Positions 1 through 8,322 of a DNA stretch of 64,000 nt are shown here, in pieces (position 1 is the stretch's first letter; every line of letters starts with the position of its first letter). The stretch is from NCBI GenBank assembly GCA_009668945.1, contig SBEH01000002.1, positions 62,001 to 126,000 of the forward strand. Direction: 5' to 3'. This DNA is from Actinomycetota bacterium. Lineage in GTDB: Bacteria > Actinomycetota > Coriobacteriia > Anaerosomatales > Anaerosomataceae. A program made the position numbers and the translations under genes. Under the pieces are notes generated by a model. That model worked only from the letters and a program-made list of their open reading frames with translations. It had not been told where the DNA came from and made no database searches.

Positions 1-534
1 GCGCCCGCCGGGCCTGGTCACCCGGAACGCCTCGGCGAACGCGCGGCGCTTGTCCGGTACGAGGTTGATCACGCAGTTCGATATCACGATGTCGGCGGTG
101 TCGTCCTCGAGCGGCATCGACTCGACCTCGGAGAGCCGGAACTCCACGTTGTCGTAGCCGCCGCGCTCGGCGTTGCGCCGCGCCAGCGCGATCATCTCGG
201 GCGTCATGTCGATGCCGATCACGCGACCGGTCGGCCCCACCTTGCGCGCCGCGAGGAAGCAATCGATGCCGCCGCCGCTGCCGAGATCGACGACGGTCTC
301 GCCGTGAGCGAGTGACTCCATTGCGAGCGGGTTTCCGCAGCCGAGGCCCAGGTTGGCGTCGTCGGGAAGCGCTGATAGATCTGCGACGTCGTAGGCGCCT
401 TCGGGAACGGCGGTGCCGGCGCTGACCGAGCTGCTGCAGCAGGACGATCCTGAGCCGCAGCATGACGTGCGCTTCACGGCATGTTCCGCATACCTGTCAC
501 GCACGGCTTCCCTGATGCTGTCGTCGTTGTGCAT
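1..534 (-). CDS. arsM: Arsenite methyltransferase (partial, 3' end outside the window)
   Basis: The start is ATG at 534, preceded by a good AAGGAGG ribosome site; the C-terminal half runs off the left edge. The translation has a Cys-rich N-terminus (paired CC residues near positions 25-33), then a class I SAM-binding motif [12 protein letters not shown] and the downstream GIDMTPEM segment, the arrangement typical of ArsM/AS3MT. The family methylates As(III) with S-adenosylmethionine, giving volatile or exported methylarsenicals in the cytoplasm. It lies 50 bp downstream of an AbrB-like gene on the same strand, and the two probably share a transcript. The catalytic cysteines of the C-terminal domain cannot be checked here. 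Confidence 0.9.
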   Translation of the reverse strand, partial: MHNDDSIREAVRDRYAEHAVKRTSCCGSGSSCCSSSVSAGTAVPEGAYDVADLSALPDDANLGLGCGNPLAMESLAHGETVVDLGSGGGIDCFLAARKVGPTGRVIGIDMTPEMIALARRNAERGGYDNVEFRLSEVESMPLEDDTADIVISNCVINLVPDKRRAFAEAFRVTRPGGR

Positions 535-584
535 GGTGCCTCCTTGCGCGATGAACCCGTCCCGACCGGGGCGGGCGTGGACTG

Positions 585-845
585 CTACTCGGTGCCGCCG
601 AGGGCGGTGGGAATCACGGATCGGACTGCGCCGGAGACGGCGTCGGCCTTTAGGAGGGTGATGCAGCAGATCGAGCCGTCGCTGCCGCGGTAGCTCACCA
701 GCGCCATGCGCTCGCCCGGTCCGATGCCTGCGCGCATGCGCAGGTCCTTCGGCAAGACGAGCTGGCCGCGCTCGTCCACGCTCACCACTGCCTCGAGAGC
801 GCAGCACTCCTGTGTGGCGCATGCCCCGGGTTTCGGCGTCGACAT
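585..845 (-). CDS. AbrB/SpoVT-type small protein, HgcAB-associated (HgcC-like)
   Basis: This 86-residue protein has a swapped-hairpin AbrB core (VVSVDERGQLVLPKDLR) flanked by cysteine pairs (QECCALE near the start and SICCITLL in the second half). That pattern matches the small AbrB-like proteins annotated as HgcAB-associated (HgcC), which also occur next to arsM away from hgcAB. I chose ATG 845 over the in-frame TTG at 857 because GGGGAA sits just upstream of it. No hgcA or hgcB is visible. A role as a metal- or metalloid-responsive DNA-binding protein for the arsM operon is inferred from the cysteines and the position. Confidence 0.75.
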   Translation of the reverse strand: MSTPKPGACATQECCALEAVVSVDERGQLVLPKDLRMRAGIGPGERMALVSYRGSDGSICCITLLKADAVSGAVRSVIPTALGGTE

Positions 846-877
846 GGGATTCCCCAATCAGCACGTTCAGTAGAATC

Positions 878-906
878 AGAATAGTACGAATCCTACGCTG
901 CCGCAA
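878..906 (-). promoter_or_regulatory. Predicted sigma70-type promoter for the AbrB-like/arsM pair
   Basis: On the minus strand, TTGCGG (901-906) and TATTCT (878-883) are separated by exactly 17 bp, about 33 bp upstream of the AbrB-like start codon. The boxes are imperfect but the spacing is ideal. Confidence 0.45.
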
Positions 907-987
907 GACGTCGAAAGGGCGTACCGCACCTACCGCTGCATCCGGAGCGCTATCATCGGTTCGTGGCCCCTAGACTCGAGGTACCGA

Positions 988-1626
988 ATGAATCTCGACA
1001 CCGGCTTTCGTCCGTCAGTGCACGGCTTCGGATTCGCGAACACCTGGCGCGACACGCTGCTCGGCGTGGTGCAGTCCCGAGGTCGCTGCGGCGGGATGGT
1101 CTTCGCTGCACTGGACGCGTTCGCCGCGGACACGTCGCTGCCGCCGGGATCGTCGGCCCGGGACCTGCCCTCGTACGACTCGACGCTCGCGCGTGCCATC
1201 GCGCGCAGGCAGTGGGAGAGCGTGGGCGTGAGGCGTGGCAAGAACCTCGCGCGGTTCGTCCGGTACACGTATCTGCCGAGCGCCGGTCCGCTCGGGATCG
1301 GCACCGCGACCCGACGGGAGCTGCTCCGGCTCTTCGACGGCCTGCGGGCCGGATGGCCGGTACCTCTAGGGATGGTGAGCGCACTCGGCCTTCCTCACAT
1401 CGCGACCAACCACCAGGTGCTCGCGTACGCCGCCGACTTCGGCGAGAAGCGCGTCACCGTGCGCGTCTACGACCCGAACCACCCGCGGCGCGATGACGTG
1501 ACGCTGGATGTGCCGTTGGATGCCGGGGAACCGGTGGTCGAGCACTGGGGGAACCGCGTGAGAGTCTGGCGCGGCTTCTTCATCGAGAGCTACGTGCCGA
1601 AGTCACCCGCGGGCGGTAGAGCGTGA
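988..1626 (+). CDS. Predicted papain-like cysteine peptidase-fold protein, uncharacterised
   Basis: This 212-residue protein has no signal peptide or membrane segment. Three spaced motifs suggest a papain-like triad: Cys34 in SRGRCGGMVF at the start of a helix, His142 in ATNHQVLAY, and Asp162 or Asn164 in VYDPNHP, the last two on consecutive predicted strands as in C39/papain-like folds. The central region is variable. The gene overlaps the following small membrane-protein gene (stop and GTG start overlap), so the two are probably co-translated. Substrate and biological role are unknown. Family membership is inferred from motif order only, and the protein could be a non-peptidase relative. 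Confidence 0.6.
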   Translation: MNLDTGFRPSVHGFGFANTWRDTLLGVVQSRGRCGGMVFAALDAFAADTSLPPGSSARDLPSYDSTLARAIARRQWESVGVRRGKNLARFVRYTYLPSAGPLGIGTATRRELLRLFDGLRAGWPVPLGMVSALGLPHIATNHQVLAYAADFGEKRVTVRVYDPNHPRRDDVTLDVPLDAGEPVVEHWGNRVRVWRGFFIESYVPKSPAGGRA

Positions 1627-1991
1627 CCGCCGCGCCCGGGGCGGAGCGGCCGACCCGTGGCCTGAGAAACGCGCTGCGGGCGGGAGGGGTCATCTGGCTG
1701 GTTCTCGCGATGGGGATCGCGTCGGGCATCGTGCCCGTCGGCGTCGGGAACGTCCTCGCCAGATTCGTCATCGGCCTGCTGCTCGCCTGCGACGGCGGAG
1801 CCTTCCTGCTCGCCGGGCGCTGGTACGTGCCCGATCGCCGCGGGCCGGCGATGTTCGCCTCCGGCCTCGTTGCGCTCAATCTCGTGCTCACGCTGACCGG
1901 CGATCTAGGCATCGCAGGCATTGTCGGGATCGGGCTTCTCGGCGCGTTGCTGGCACTACTGCTGTACGACATCGCGACCGCACGCGATTGA
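1623..1991 (+). CDS. Small four-helix membrane protein, uncharacterised
   Basis: This 122-residue protein starts at GTG 1623, overlapping the stop of the peptidase-like gene by four bases (GTGA). After a basic 20-residue N-terminus there are about four hydrophobic segments (near residues 21-42, 46-62, 74-92 and 96-116), ending with a short charged tail. I recognise no family motif. Translational coupling suggests it works with the upstream cysteine peptidase-like protein at the membrane, for example as an anchor, but this is inference. Confidence 0.65.
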   Translation: MTAAPGAERPTRGLRNALRAGGVIWLVLAMGIASGIVPVGVGNVLARFVIGLLLACDGGAFLLAGRWYVPDRRGPAMFASGLVALNLVLTLTGDLGIAGIVGIGLLGALLALLLYDIATARD

Positions 1992-2005
1992 GTACTGCAC
2001 GCGCA

Positions 2006-2021
2006 TGCTATCCGCTAAGAT
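2006..2021 (+). promoter_or_regulatory. Possible -10 region of carB
   Basis: The sequence TGCTATCCG (2006-2014) and the adjacent TAAGAT (2016-2021) lie about 100 bp before carB. TGCTATCC recurs upstream of purF (47832), which supports an extended -10 role, although no convincing -35 is seen. Confidence 0.3.
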
Positions 2022-2117
2022 GCATGCAGCCGAAGCCAGACACTCCTGCAACACGCCGAACCGGTTCGCCTGCCTGCGCGCTGCCCGCCGCCGCGCGTCC
2101 GACGCGAAGGAGTCCCT

Positions 2118-5100
2118 ATGCCCCGCCGAGACGACATCGAGAAGGTCCTCATCATCGGTTCGGGGCCGATCGTCATCGGACAGGCGTGCGAGTTCGACTA
2201 CTCGGGCACCCAGGCGTGCAAGGCACTCCGCGCGCTCGGATACAAGATCGTGCTCGTGAACAGTAACCCGGCCACGATCATGACCGACCCGGTCATGGCC
2301 GACGAGACGTTCATCGAGCCGCTCAACCTCGAGACGCTCACCGAGATCATCGCCGCCACGCGTCCCGATGCGCTGCTGCCGAATCTCGGCGGGCAGACCG
2401 GACTCAACCTGTCCAGCGAACTCGAGCGGGCCGGCGTCCTCGCGAAGTACGGCGTGCGCATCATCGGTGTGAGCCCGGAGGCGATCAAGCGCGGCGAGGA
2501 CCGGCTGGCGTTCAAGCAGACGATGGACCGGCTCGGCATCGAGATGCCACGCAGCACGACCGTCGAGTCGGTCGAGAACGCCGAGAAGGTCGCCGCCGAG
2601 CTGGGGTATCCGGTGGTCATACGCCCGGCATATACGATGGGCGGCACCGGAGGCGGGCTCGTCTACAACCTCGACGAGCTGCGCATCATAGCCGCGCGCG
2701 GGCTGCAGGCGTCCCTCGTGGGTCAGATCCTGGTCGAGGAGTCGGTGCTAGGCTGGGAGGAGCTCGAGCTCGAGGTCGTCCGCGACGCCAACGGACAGAT
2801 GATCACCGTGTGCTTCATCGAGAACGTGGACGCGATGGGCGTGCATACCGGCGATTCGTACTGCACGGCACCGATGCTGACGATCAGCGCCGAGCGTCAG
2901 GCGCGACTGCAGAAGCACTCGTACGACATCGTCGAGGCCATCGAGGTCATCGGCGGCACGAACGTGCAGTTCGCGCACGACCCGGTGACCGACCGGGTCG
3001 TGGTGATCGAGATCAATCCGCGTACGTCGCGCTCATCGGCGCTCGCGAGCAAGGCCACCGGCTTTCCGATCGCACTCGTGTCGAGCCGGCTTGCCGGTGG
3101 GCTCACCATGGACGAGATCCCGTACTGGCGCGACGGCACGCTCGAGAAGTACACGCCTTCTGGCGAGTACGTGGTCGTCAAGTTCGCGCGGTGGGCGTTC
3201 GAGAAGTTCAAGGGCGCGCAGGACAAGCTCGGGACGCAGATGCGCGCGGTGGGCGAGGTCATGTCCATCGGCAAGAACTACAAGGAGTCGCTGCTGAAGG
3301 CGATCCGGTCGCTTGAGAACGGGCGGATGGGCCTCGGCTTCGCAAAGGACTTCTACGACAGGGACCTCTTCGAGCTGATGTCGATGCTCGGGGAGCCGAC
3401 GAGCGAACGGCAGTGGGTGATGTACGAGGCGATCCGCAAGGGCGCTGACCTGGACGAGCTCGCCGGCCGGACGCACATCAAGCGCTGGTTCATCGAGCAG
3501 ATGGCCGAGCTTGTCTCACTCGAGCAGGAGATCCTCCAGTACGCGGTCGAGGGCGGAGTAGCGGGTGCGGGTGCAAAGGCCGGCAGTTCGCTTCCCGACG
3601 ATCTGCTCGTGCGCGCGAAGAAGGACGGCTTCGCCGATGCGTACCTGGCGAAACTGCTCGGCGTCAGCGAGCAGCGGGTCCGCGAGCAGCGGCTCGCGCT
3701 GGGTTTGAAGCACGCCTACGAGGCGGTGCCCGTCTCAGGCGTGGAAGATGCCGCCTACTACTACTCCACGTACAACGCCGCCGACTCGGTAACGGTGAGC
3801 TCCAACCGGAAGATCATGGTCCTCGGCGGCGGGCCGAACCGCATCGGCCAGGGTATCGAGTTCGACTACTGCTGCGTTCACGCGGCATTCGCGCTGCGCG
3901 AGCTCGGCTTCGAGACGATTATGGTGAACTGCAATCCGGAGACCGTCTCGACCGACTACGACACGAGCGACAAGCTGTATTTCGAACCGCTCACGGTCGA
4001 AGACGTGCTCGCCATCTACGACAAGGAGCGTCCCGAGGGCGTCATCTGCCAGTTCGGCGGGCAAACGCCGCTGAACATCGCCGGTGCGCTCGAGGCGGCG
4101 GGCGTGCCGATAGTCGGAACGACGCCGGAGACGATCGATCTCGCCGAGGACCGCGACCGCTTCCGCGGCATGATGGAGAACCTCGGCATCCCGATGCCCG
4201 AATCCGGCATGGCCTCCACGCTCGAGGAGGCGCTGTGGGTGGCCAAGCGCATCGGCTATCCGCTGATGGTGCGGCCGAGCTACGTGCTCGGCGGACGCGG
4301 TATGGAGGTCGTGCACGACGAGGAGATGCTGCGCACGTACGTCGCGGCCGCAGTGGATGTCACGCCCGAGAGGCCGCTGCTCATCGACCGTTTCCTCGAG
4401 AACGCGATCGAGTGCGAGGCCGATGCGATCGCGGACGGAACCGACGCGTTCGTGCCCGCCGTGATGCAGCACATCGAGTACGCGGGCATCCACTCCGGCG
4501 ACTCGGCGTGCGTGATTCCGCCGGTAGTCATCTCGGAGGAGCATCTGGCCACAATCGACGAGTACACGCGCCGCATCGCGGTCGAGCTTGGCGTCGTGGG
4601 CCTGATGAACATGCAGTACGCGATCTCCGAGGACGTCGTCTACGTACTCGAGGCGAATCCACGCGCGTCGCGCACCGTGCCGATCGTGAGCAAGGTCTGC
4701 AACATCCAGATGGCGCGTCTGGCCACCCGCGTGATGCTCGGTGAGAAGCTCGCCGACCTTGCGCTGGAGCGGAAGCCCATCCCGCACTTCGGGGTGAAGG
4801 AGTCGGTGTTCCCGTTCAACATGTTCCCCGAGGTCGACCCGCTGCTAGGCCCCGAGATGCGCTCCACCGGCGAGGTGCTCGGCCTGGCCGATTCGTACGG
4901 CCTTGCGTTCTACAAGGCGCAGGAAGCCACGGGCACGCGACTTCCCGATGAGGGCTGCGTGCTCATCACCGTGGCCGAGCGCGACCGCGAGAGAGTCCTA
5001 CCCGCGGCGCGCGAGTTCGCAGCAGCCGGTTTGCGCATCATGTCCACGAGCGGCACCGCTGCGTTCCTCGGCGAAAACGGCATCGAGGCGACACCGGTGC

Positions 5101-5354
5101 TCAAGCTCCACGAGGGGCGGCCGAACATCGAAGACGCGATCGCCAACGGCGAGATCCAACTCGTGGTGAATACGCCGGCGGGCAAGAGCAGCGAATTCGA
5201 CGACTCATACATCCGCAAGTCGGCGATCAAACACCGGGTCCCCTACATCACCACGACGTCAGCGGCGCTCGCCGCCGCGCAAGGGATCCGCGCGCACCGG
5301 CATGCAGACCGTGCGGTGCGGTCGCTGCAGGAGTACCACGCCGGAATCGGGTAG
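2118..5354 (+). CDS. carB: Carbamoyl-phosphate synthase large subunit
   Basis: The protein has 1078 residues, the usual CarB length. It shows the duplicated architecture of two ATP-grasp halves, each opening with a preATP-grasp motif (IIGSGPIVIGQACEFDYS near residue 12 and VLGGGPNRIGQGIEFDYC near 565). The ATP-binding and metal segments are present (EINPRTSRSSALASKATG and EANPRASRTVPIVSK), and the C-terminal MGS-like allosteric domain ends at HADRAVRSLQEYH. It makes carbamoyl phosphate from bicarbonate, glutamine-derived ammonia and two ATP for pyrimidines and arginine. The small subunit carA is not in the window, so carB is unlinked from carA or carA lies elsewhere. An AAGGAG site precedes the ATG. 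It converges on the toroid-pilin gene 12 bp downstream. Confidence 0.98.
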   Translation: MPRRDDIEKVLIIGSGPIVIGQACEFDYSGTQACKALRALGYKIVLVNSNPATIMTDPVMADETFIEPLNLETLTEIIAATRPDALLPNLGGQTGLNLSSELERAGVLAKYGVRIIGVSPEAIKRGEDRLAFKQTMDRLGIEMPRSTTVESVENAEKVAAELGYPVVIRPAYTMGGTGGGLVYNLDELRIIAARGLQASLVGQILVEESVLGWEELELEVVRDANGQMITVCFIENVDAMGVHTGDSYCTAPMLTISAERQARLQKHSYDIVEAIEVIGGTNVQFAHDPVTDRVVVIEINPRTSRSSALASKATGFPIALVSSRLAGGLTMDEIPYWRDGTLEKYTPSGEYVVVKFARWAFEKFKGAQDKLGTQMRAVGEVMSIGKNYKESLLKAIRSLENGRMGLGFAKDFYDRDLFELMSMLGEPTSERQWVMYEAIRKGADLDELAGRTHIKRWFIEQMAELVSLEQEILQYAVEGGVAGAGAKAGSSLPDDLLVRAKKDGFADAYLAKLLGVSEQRVREQRLALGLKHAYEAVPVSGVEDAAYYYSTYNAADSVTVSSNRKIMVLGGGPNRIGQGIEFDYCCVHAAFALRELGFETIMVNCNPETVSTDYDTSDKLYFEPLTVEDVLAIYDKERPEGVICQFGGQTPLNIAGALEAAGVPIVGTTPETIDLAEDRDRFRGMMENLGIPMPESGMASTLEEALWVAKRIGYPLMVRPSYVLGGRGMEVVHDEEMLRTYVAAAVDVTPERPLLIDRFLENAIECEADAIADGTDAFVPAVMQHIEYAGIHSGDSACVIPPVVISEEHLATIDEYTRRIAVELGVVGLMNMQYAISEDVVYVLEANPRASRTVPIVSKVCNIQMARLATRVMLGEKLADLALERKPIPHFGVKESVFPFNMFPEVDPLLGPEMRSTGEVLGLADSYGLAFYKAQEATGTRLPDEGCVLITVAERDRERVLPAAREFAAAGLRIMSTSGTAAFLGENGIEATPVLKLHEGRPNIEDAIANGEIQLVVNTPAGKSSEFDDSYIRKSAIKHRVPYITTTSAALAAAQGIRAHRHADRAVRSLQEYHAGIG

Positions 5355-5366
5355 GCGCGCGACGGG

Positions 5367-6578
5367 TCAGAAGATCTTCGCTGCTCCGTCGAACCGCCCC
5401 AAGAGGAAGCCGCCGATCGCGAAGACCGCGCCGATGATGGCGAGTGCGATCAGCCCGATGATGAGCGCGTACTCCACGGCAGTAGCGCCCTCGTCCCGCG
5501 CGAGCACCGACAGCGCCTGGTAGGTGATCCAGCGGCTCGGCCGGCCCTTGATCTCGACCTCGGCGAGCATCTTCCCGTTGAAGCTGTTGCGGAGCGTCCA
5601 GCGACCCTCCTTGTCGGCGGCGGAACGCACGACCGCAAGCGCCGGCGCGTACTCGGGGCGAATCGGCTCGCCGTGCGCGAACAGTGCGCGCAGCGACTCG
5701 AGGACATCGGAGTTGTACGAGAGCGGATAGCCGAATCGGAGCCAGCCGGGCTTCTCCTTGTAGTGGAGTGTGGGGTGCGCCACGAGGAAGCGTTCGCGCA
5801 GACCCCGACGCTGCGCCGAGCTGGCGGTGTAGAAGAGCTCGAAGAACTCGCGGCCTTCTTCGGGCAGGCAGTAGTGCACCTGCTTCTCGCGCAGCATGAG
5901 GATGCACTCGTCACGCAAGCACTCCGCGCCTTTGGGCCAGCAGTCGCCCGGGACCTCGGCAAGGAAGAGGAGCAGCTTCGGCGCGAGCATGTGGCAGTAG
6001 CCGTTGAGCGTGGAGGAGCTGGCGCCCCAGTCCTTGGGCGCATCGTTCTTCTGAGAGTAGATCGCGCCGCACGTCAGGCAGCCGAAGGTATCGAGCAGCC
6101 GCACGCAGTACGAGATCGCTCGCGAGATGCGCTCGTCGCGTGCGTACCCTAGCCGCGCGAGCGCCCGGCCGACGTTGGCGGTGAGGCACGGGATCGCGGC
6201 GGACTCGCGGCCGTTGCACGACCACGAGCCGTCCGGCAGCTGCCGGGAGAACGCGTACGCGGCCGCTCGTCGCACGCGTTCGTCGTCGCCGTTCGCGTAC
6301 AGCTCGCCGAGGAAGTGGACCTGCCACAGGCTGCCGGTGTACTTGCGGTAGTCCTGTGACGGTCTGTCCCACGAGCCGTCCGCGTGCATCCGGTCCAGGA
6401 TCGCGGCGACCGGACCGTACTCGTTGCGGCGAGCCCACAACGCGCCGAGACCGGCGGATCGCCGCTCGCCGAGGAGCTCGCGGCGGGTGAGGCACGCGAC
6501 CGCCGGGTTCTCCTCGGAGGTGAGCCACGCTCGCGTGTCGGCCGGCAGATTGCGCAGCATCGCCGATGCTGAGTTCAT
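5367..6578 (-). CDS. Alpha/alpha-toroid (terpene cyclase-like) protein fused to a Flp pilin sequence
   Basis: Residues 1 to about 358 form an all-helical protein with prenyltransferase/squalene-cyclase-type repeats (DGSW at 67-70 and 116-119) and several cysteines (C121, C131, C158, C167, C170). Related proteins occur as stand-alone genes in anaerobes. From about residue 359 the sequence becomes a complete type IVb pilin: LARDEG then ATAVEYALIIGLIALAII. The prepilin peptidase signal is intact, with Gly364 before the cut and Glu at +5. The mature pilin would be 39 residues. The start ATG overlaps the stop of the upstream GyrI-like gene (ATGA). Either this is a real fusion or a deletion has joined two genes in frame. 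Toroid ligand and activity are unknown. Confidence 0.8.
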   Translation of the reverse strand: MNSASAMLRNLPADTRAWLTSEENPAVACLTRRELLGERRSAGLGALWARRNEYGPVAAILDRMHADGSWDRPSQDYRKYTGSLWQVHFLGELYANGDDERVRRAAAYAFSRQLPDGSWSCNGRESAAIPCLTANVGRALARLGYARDERISRAISYCVRLLDTFGCLTCGAIYSQKNDAPKDWGASSSTLNGYCHMLAPKLLLFLAEVPGDCWPKGAECLRDECILMLREKQVHYCLPEEGREFFELFYTASSAQRRGLRERFLVAHPTLHYKEKPGWLRFGYPLSYNSDVLESLRALFAHGEPIRPEYAPALAVVRSAADKEGRWTLRNSFNGKMLAEVEIKGRPSRWITYQALSVLARDEGATAVEYALIIGLIALAIIGAVFAIGGFLLGRFDGAAKIF

Positions 6579-7045
6579 ACCTTTCGCACCGGCATCAGCA
6601 CTTCGGTGAGGTATTCCTCAGGCGAGACTTCCGCGGGGTCGGAGTAGTAGCGCTCCATCGGCGGGCCGTCCGGCACGAAGCCGCACTCGGCTATCCAACG
6701 GCCGAGCATCTCGTACGTCGGCGGGATGTCCTCGTACGGACCCTTGTGCATGACGGTAGCGACCATCTGGGCCTCCACGTGCTTCACGCCGATGCCGGAC
6801 GTGTCCGGCATCGCGTCGGCAACCTCACCGGCGACCGGCGCCCAGAGCTCCCACACGTTTTGCTCGGGATCATCGGACGGTGCCGTGAGGTAGACGGCGG
6901 TAGGCATCCCGTGAGGATGCAGCGCATGTTGCATGATCCACGCATACAGCATTCCGAGCCCGTGCGGTGTTCTGTCGTACGCGCCGTGCATGGTGATGAA
7001 GGCGACCGTCAACGGATCCGTCATCGTGACCTTCGGCTCAGACAC
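6575..7045 (-). CDS. GyrI-like small-molecule-binding domain protein
   Basis: This is a 156-residue stand-alone GyrI-like (AraC effector-binding) domain: alternating strands and helices with FITMHGAYDRTPHGLGMLYAW near the start and VATVMHKGPYEDIPPTYEML in the second half, the two pseudo-repeats of the SHS2 fold. I prefer GTG 7045 (giving SEPKVTM) to the TTG at 7084, because a GGGGGTGG stretch lies upstream. There is no DNA-binding domain, so it is probably a ligand-binding or detoxifying protein rather than a regulator. Its stop overlaps the start of the toroid-pilin gene, so the two are co-translated. A second member of the family lies at 12078-12605. Confidence 0.8.
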   Translation of the reverse strand: MSEPKVTMTDPLTVAFITMHGAYDRTPHGLGMLYAWIMQHALHPHGMPTAVYLTAPSDDPEQNVWELWAPVAGEVADAMPDTSGIGVKHVEAQMVATVMHKGPYEDIPPTYEMLGRWIAECGFVPDGPPMERYYSDPAEVSPEEYLTEVLMPVRKV

Positions 7046-7160
7046 GGAAACCACCCCCAAGACGGGTATATGCCCGCTAAGCAACGGAGTCGAGCGCGGG
7101 ATTCGAGAGGCGCCTTCCCGGATGCACTACAGGACATGGCGATGCAAAGGGGGAACGAGG

Positions 7161-7682
7161 ATGAAGCGGGCGCTGGCCGTAGTCGTGGTTCTCGGGCTGC
7201 TGTTCGGCCTGGTGGGGTGCAAGAGTATCGAGGAGAAGATCGGCGAGAAGGTAGGCGAAGAGATCGCAGGCGGGATCGTCGGTGGAGACGTAGACGTCGA
7301 CGACGATTCGGTGACCATCGAGACCGATGACGGTACGGTCACGATGCAGGGCGACGCTACCGAGATCCCCGAGGACTTCCCCGGGGAGTTCCCGCTTCCC
7401 GACGAGTTCGAGGTCGACTCGGCGACGAGCATGAAGACCGACGTTGACAGCAGCTTCTACGTGAACCTGTTCTCGCCCGAGTCAGTGAAGGACATCTACG
7501 AGTGGTACAAGGCCGAGTTCACCGACGGTGGCTGGGAGATCACGAGTGACGTGCTGATGTCCGGCGACGGCGACAGCGGGATGCTGGCCGTGAAGAAGGA
7601 CACGATGGAGGGCACCGTCTCGCTCTACACCGAGGAGGGCTCGGAGCAGACGGAGATCGGCATCATCCTCATTGTGAAGTAG
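7161..7682 (+). CDS. Secreted lipoprotein, uncharacterised
   Basis: The protein has 173 residues with a lipoprotein signal peptide: a Lys-Arg start, a hydrophobic core and the lipobox LVGC ending near residue 21. An acidic linker follows (Asp-rich, VDVDDDSV), then a compact domain with SATSMKTDVDSSFYVNLFS and IYEWYKAEFTDGGWEIT, which resembles domains that sit near the outer face of the membrane in Gram-positive bacteria. The start ATG 7161 follows an AAAGGGGGAACGAGG stretch. It is transcribed alone, away from the GyrI-like gene. Function unknown. Confidence 0.8.
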   Translation: MKRALAVVVVLGLLFGLVGCKSIEEKIGEKVGEEIAGGIVGGDVDVDDDSVTIETDDGTVTMQGDATEIPEDFPGEFPLPDEFEVDSATSMKTDVDSSFYVNLFSPESVKDIYEWYKAEFTDGGWEITSDVLMSGDGDSGMLAVKKDTMEGTVSLYTEEGSEQTEIGIILIVK

Positions 7683-7701
7683 CTGACGCTTGGGTTCGCT
7701 G

Positions 7702-7959
7702 CTACTTCACCACCACGAGCGAGGCGTTGGTGACCGCTTCCGCCGCCGAGGGCTGCGCCATCACCATGACGGTGGAGCCCGTGGCGAGGGGCGAGGCGCC
7801 CTCGACGTACGCGACCACGGTGTCGTCGGTGATGTAGAACGTCTGCGAGCCGGAATCTCCGAGGTCGACCGTGATGGTGTCCTCGGCTACCTCGAGCACT
7901 TCACCCTCGAGGTTGCCGCCACGCACCATGCCACCCGCGCCGTTGGGACCGCCCGGCAT
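7702..7959 (-). pseudogene. Truncated gene for a small beta-rich secreted protein
   Basis: The remaining 85 residues carry GEVLEVAEDTITVDLGD and TFYITDDTVV, the repeated strands of small DUF5666-like or OB-like proteins of Gram-positive bacteria, preceded by a Gly-Pro-rich linker. Such proteins normally start with a signal peptide, and none is present. Directly upstream the DNA changes character: 7966-8004 reads on the plus strand as a toroid-protein fragment and 8005-8301 as an RHS fragment. The 5' end therefore seems to have been removed by rearrangement, leaving ATG 7959 in the linker. No well-spaced ribosome site precedes it. It could still be expressed as a short cytoplasmic peptide. Confidence 0.55.
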
Positions 7960-7965
7960 CGAGCC

Positions 7966-8301
7966 GAACTTCTCCTCCTTCTTGCCGAGGTTCCGGGCGA
8001 CTGCGGCTTGCTCGAAAGCAGCACCTTCTCCACAGGCGAGTCATACGCGTTTGCCTACACCCCTGCCCACCGGCTCGCGTGCGTGAGCGGCGGCAACGCC
8101 GCCGAGTCCTTCTCCTACAACCCCGTAGGCTGGCTGCTCACCGTCTCAGACACGGCAGGCGGCCAGGAGTTCACGACGGCGTACGAGCATGACGAGGCCG
8201 GGCGCGTGACCTCGATCGATTGAGACGCAGCACCTGCGGTCCTCTACGCGTACGACCTCGCCGGCCCCATCGATACACTCCGACGACGGGCCGAGGCCGA
8301 T
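7966..8301 (+). pseudogene. Gene-fossil mosaic: toroid-gene fragment joined to an RHS/YD-repeat remnant
   Basis: In one plus-strand frame, 7966-8004 encodes ELLLLLAEVPGDC, nearly the same as KLLLFLAEVPGDC in the toroid gene. The DNA at 7981-8004 matches the reverse complement of 5940-5963 at 23 of 24 bases. The frame then continues as RHS-type repeats (SYAFAYTPAHRLACVSGG, SFSYNPVGWLLTVSDTAGG, YEHDEAGRVTSID), meets a TGA at 8221, and resumes with LYAYDLAGPIDTL before a second stop at 8302. There is no start codon or ribosome site. This is a decayed remnant of a polymorphic-toxin or wall-associated RHS gene. Confidence 0.75.
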
Positions 8302-8322
8302 TGAGTTCGCAGCGCTGACGCT

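Noticed and set aside
3735-4787. 350-codon open frame on the minus strand inside carB
   Set aside because: It mirrors the carB codon pattern, has no ribosome site, and its translation is low-complexity His/Arg/Asp-rich, typical of antisense shadows in GC-rich genes.
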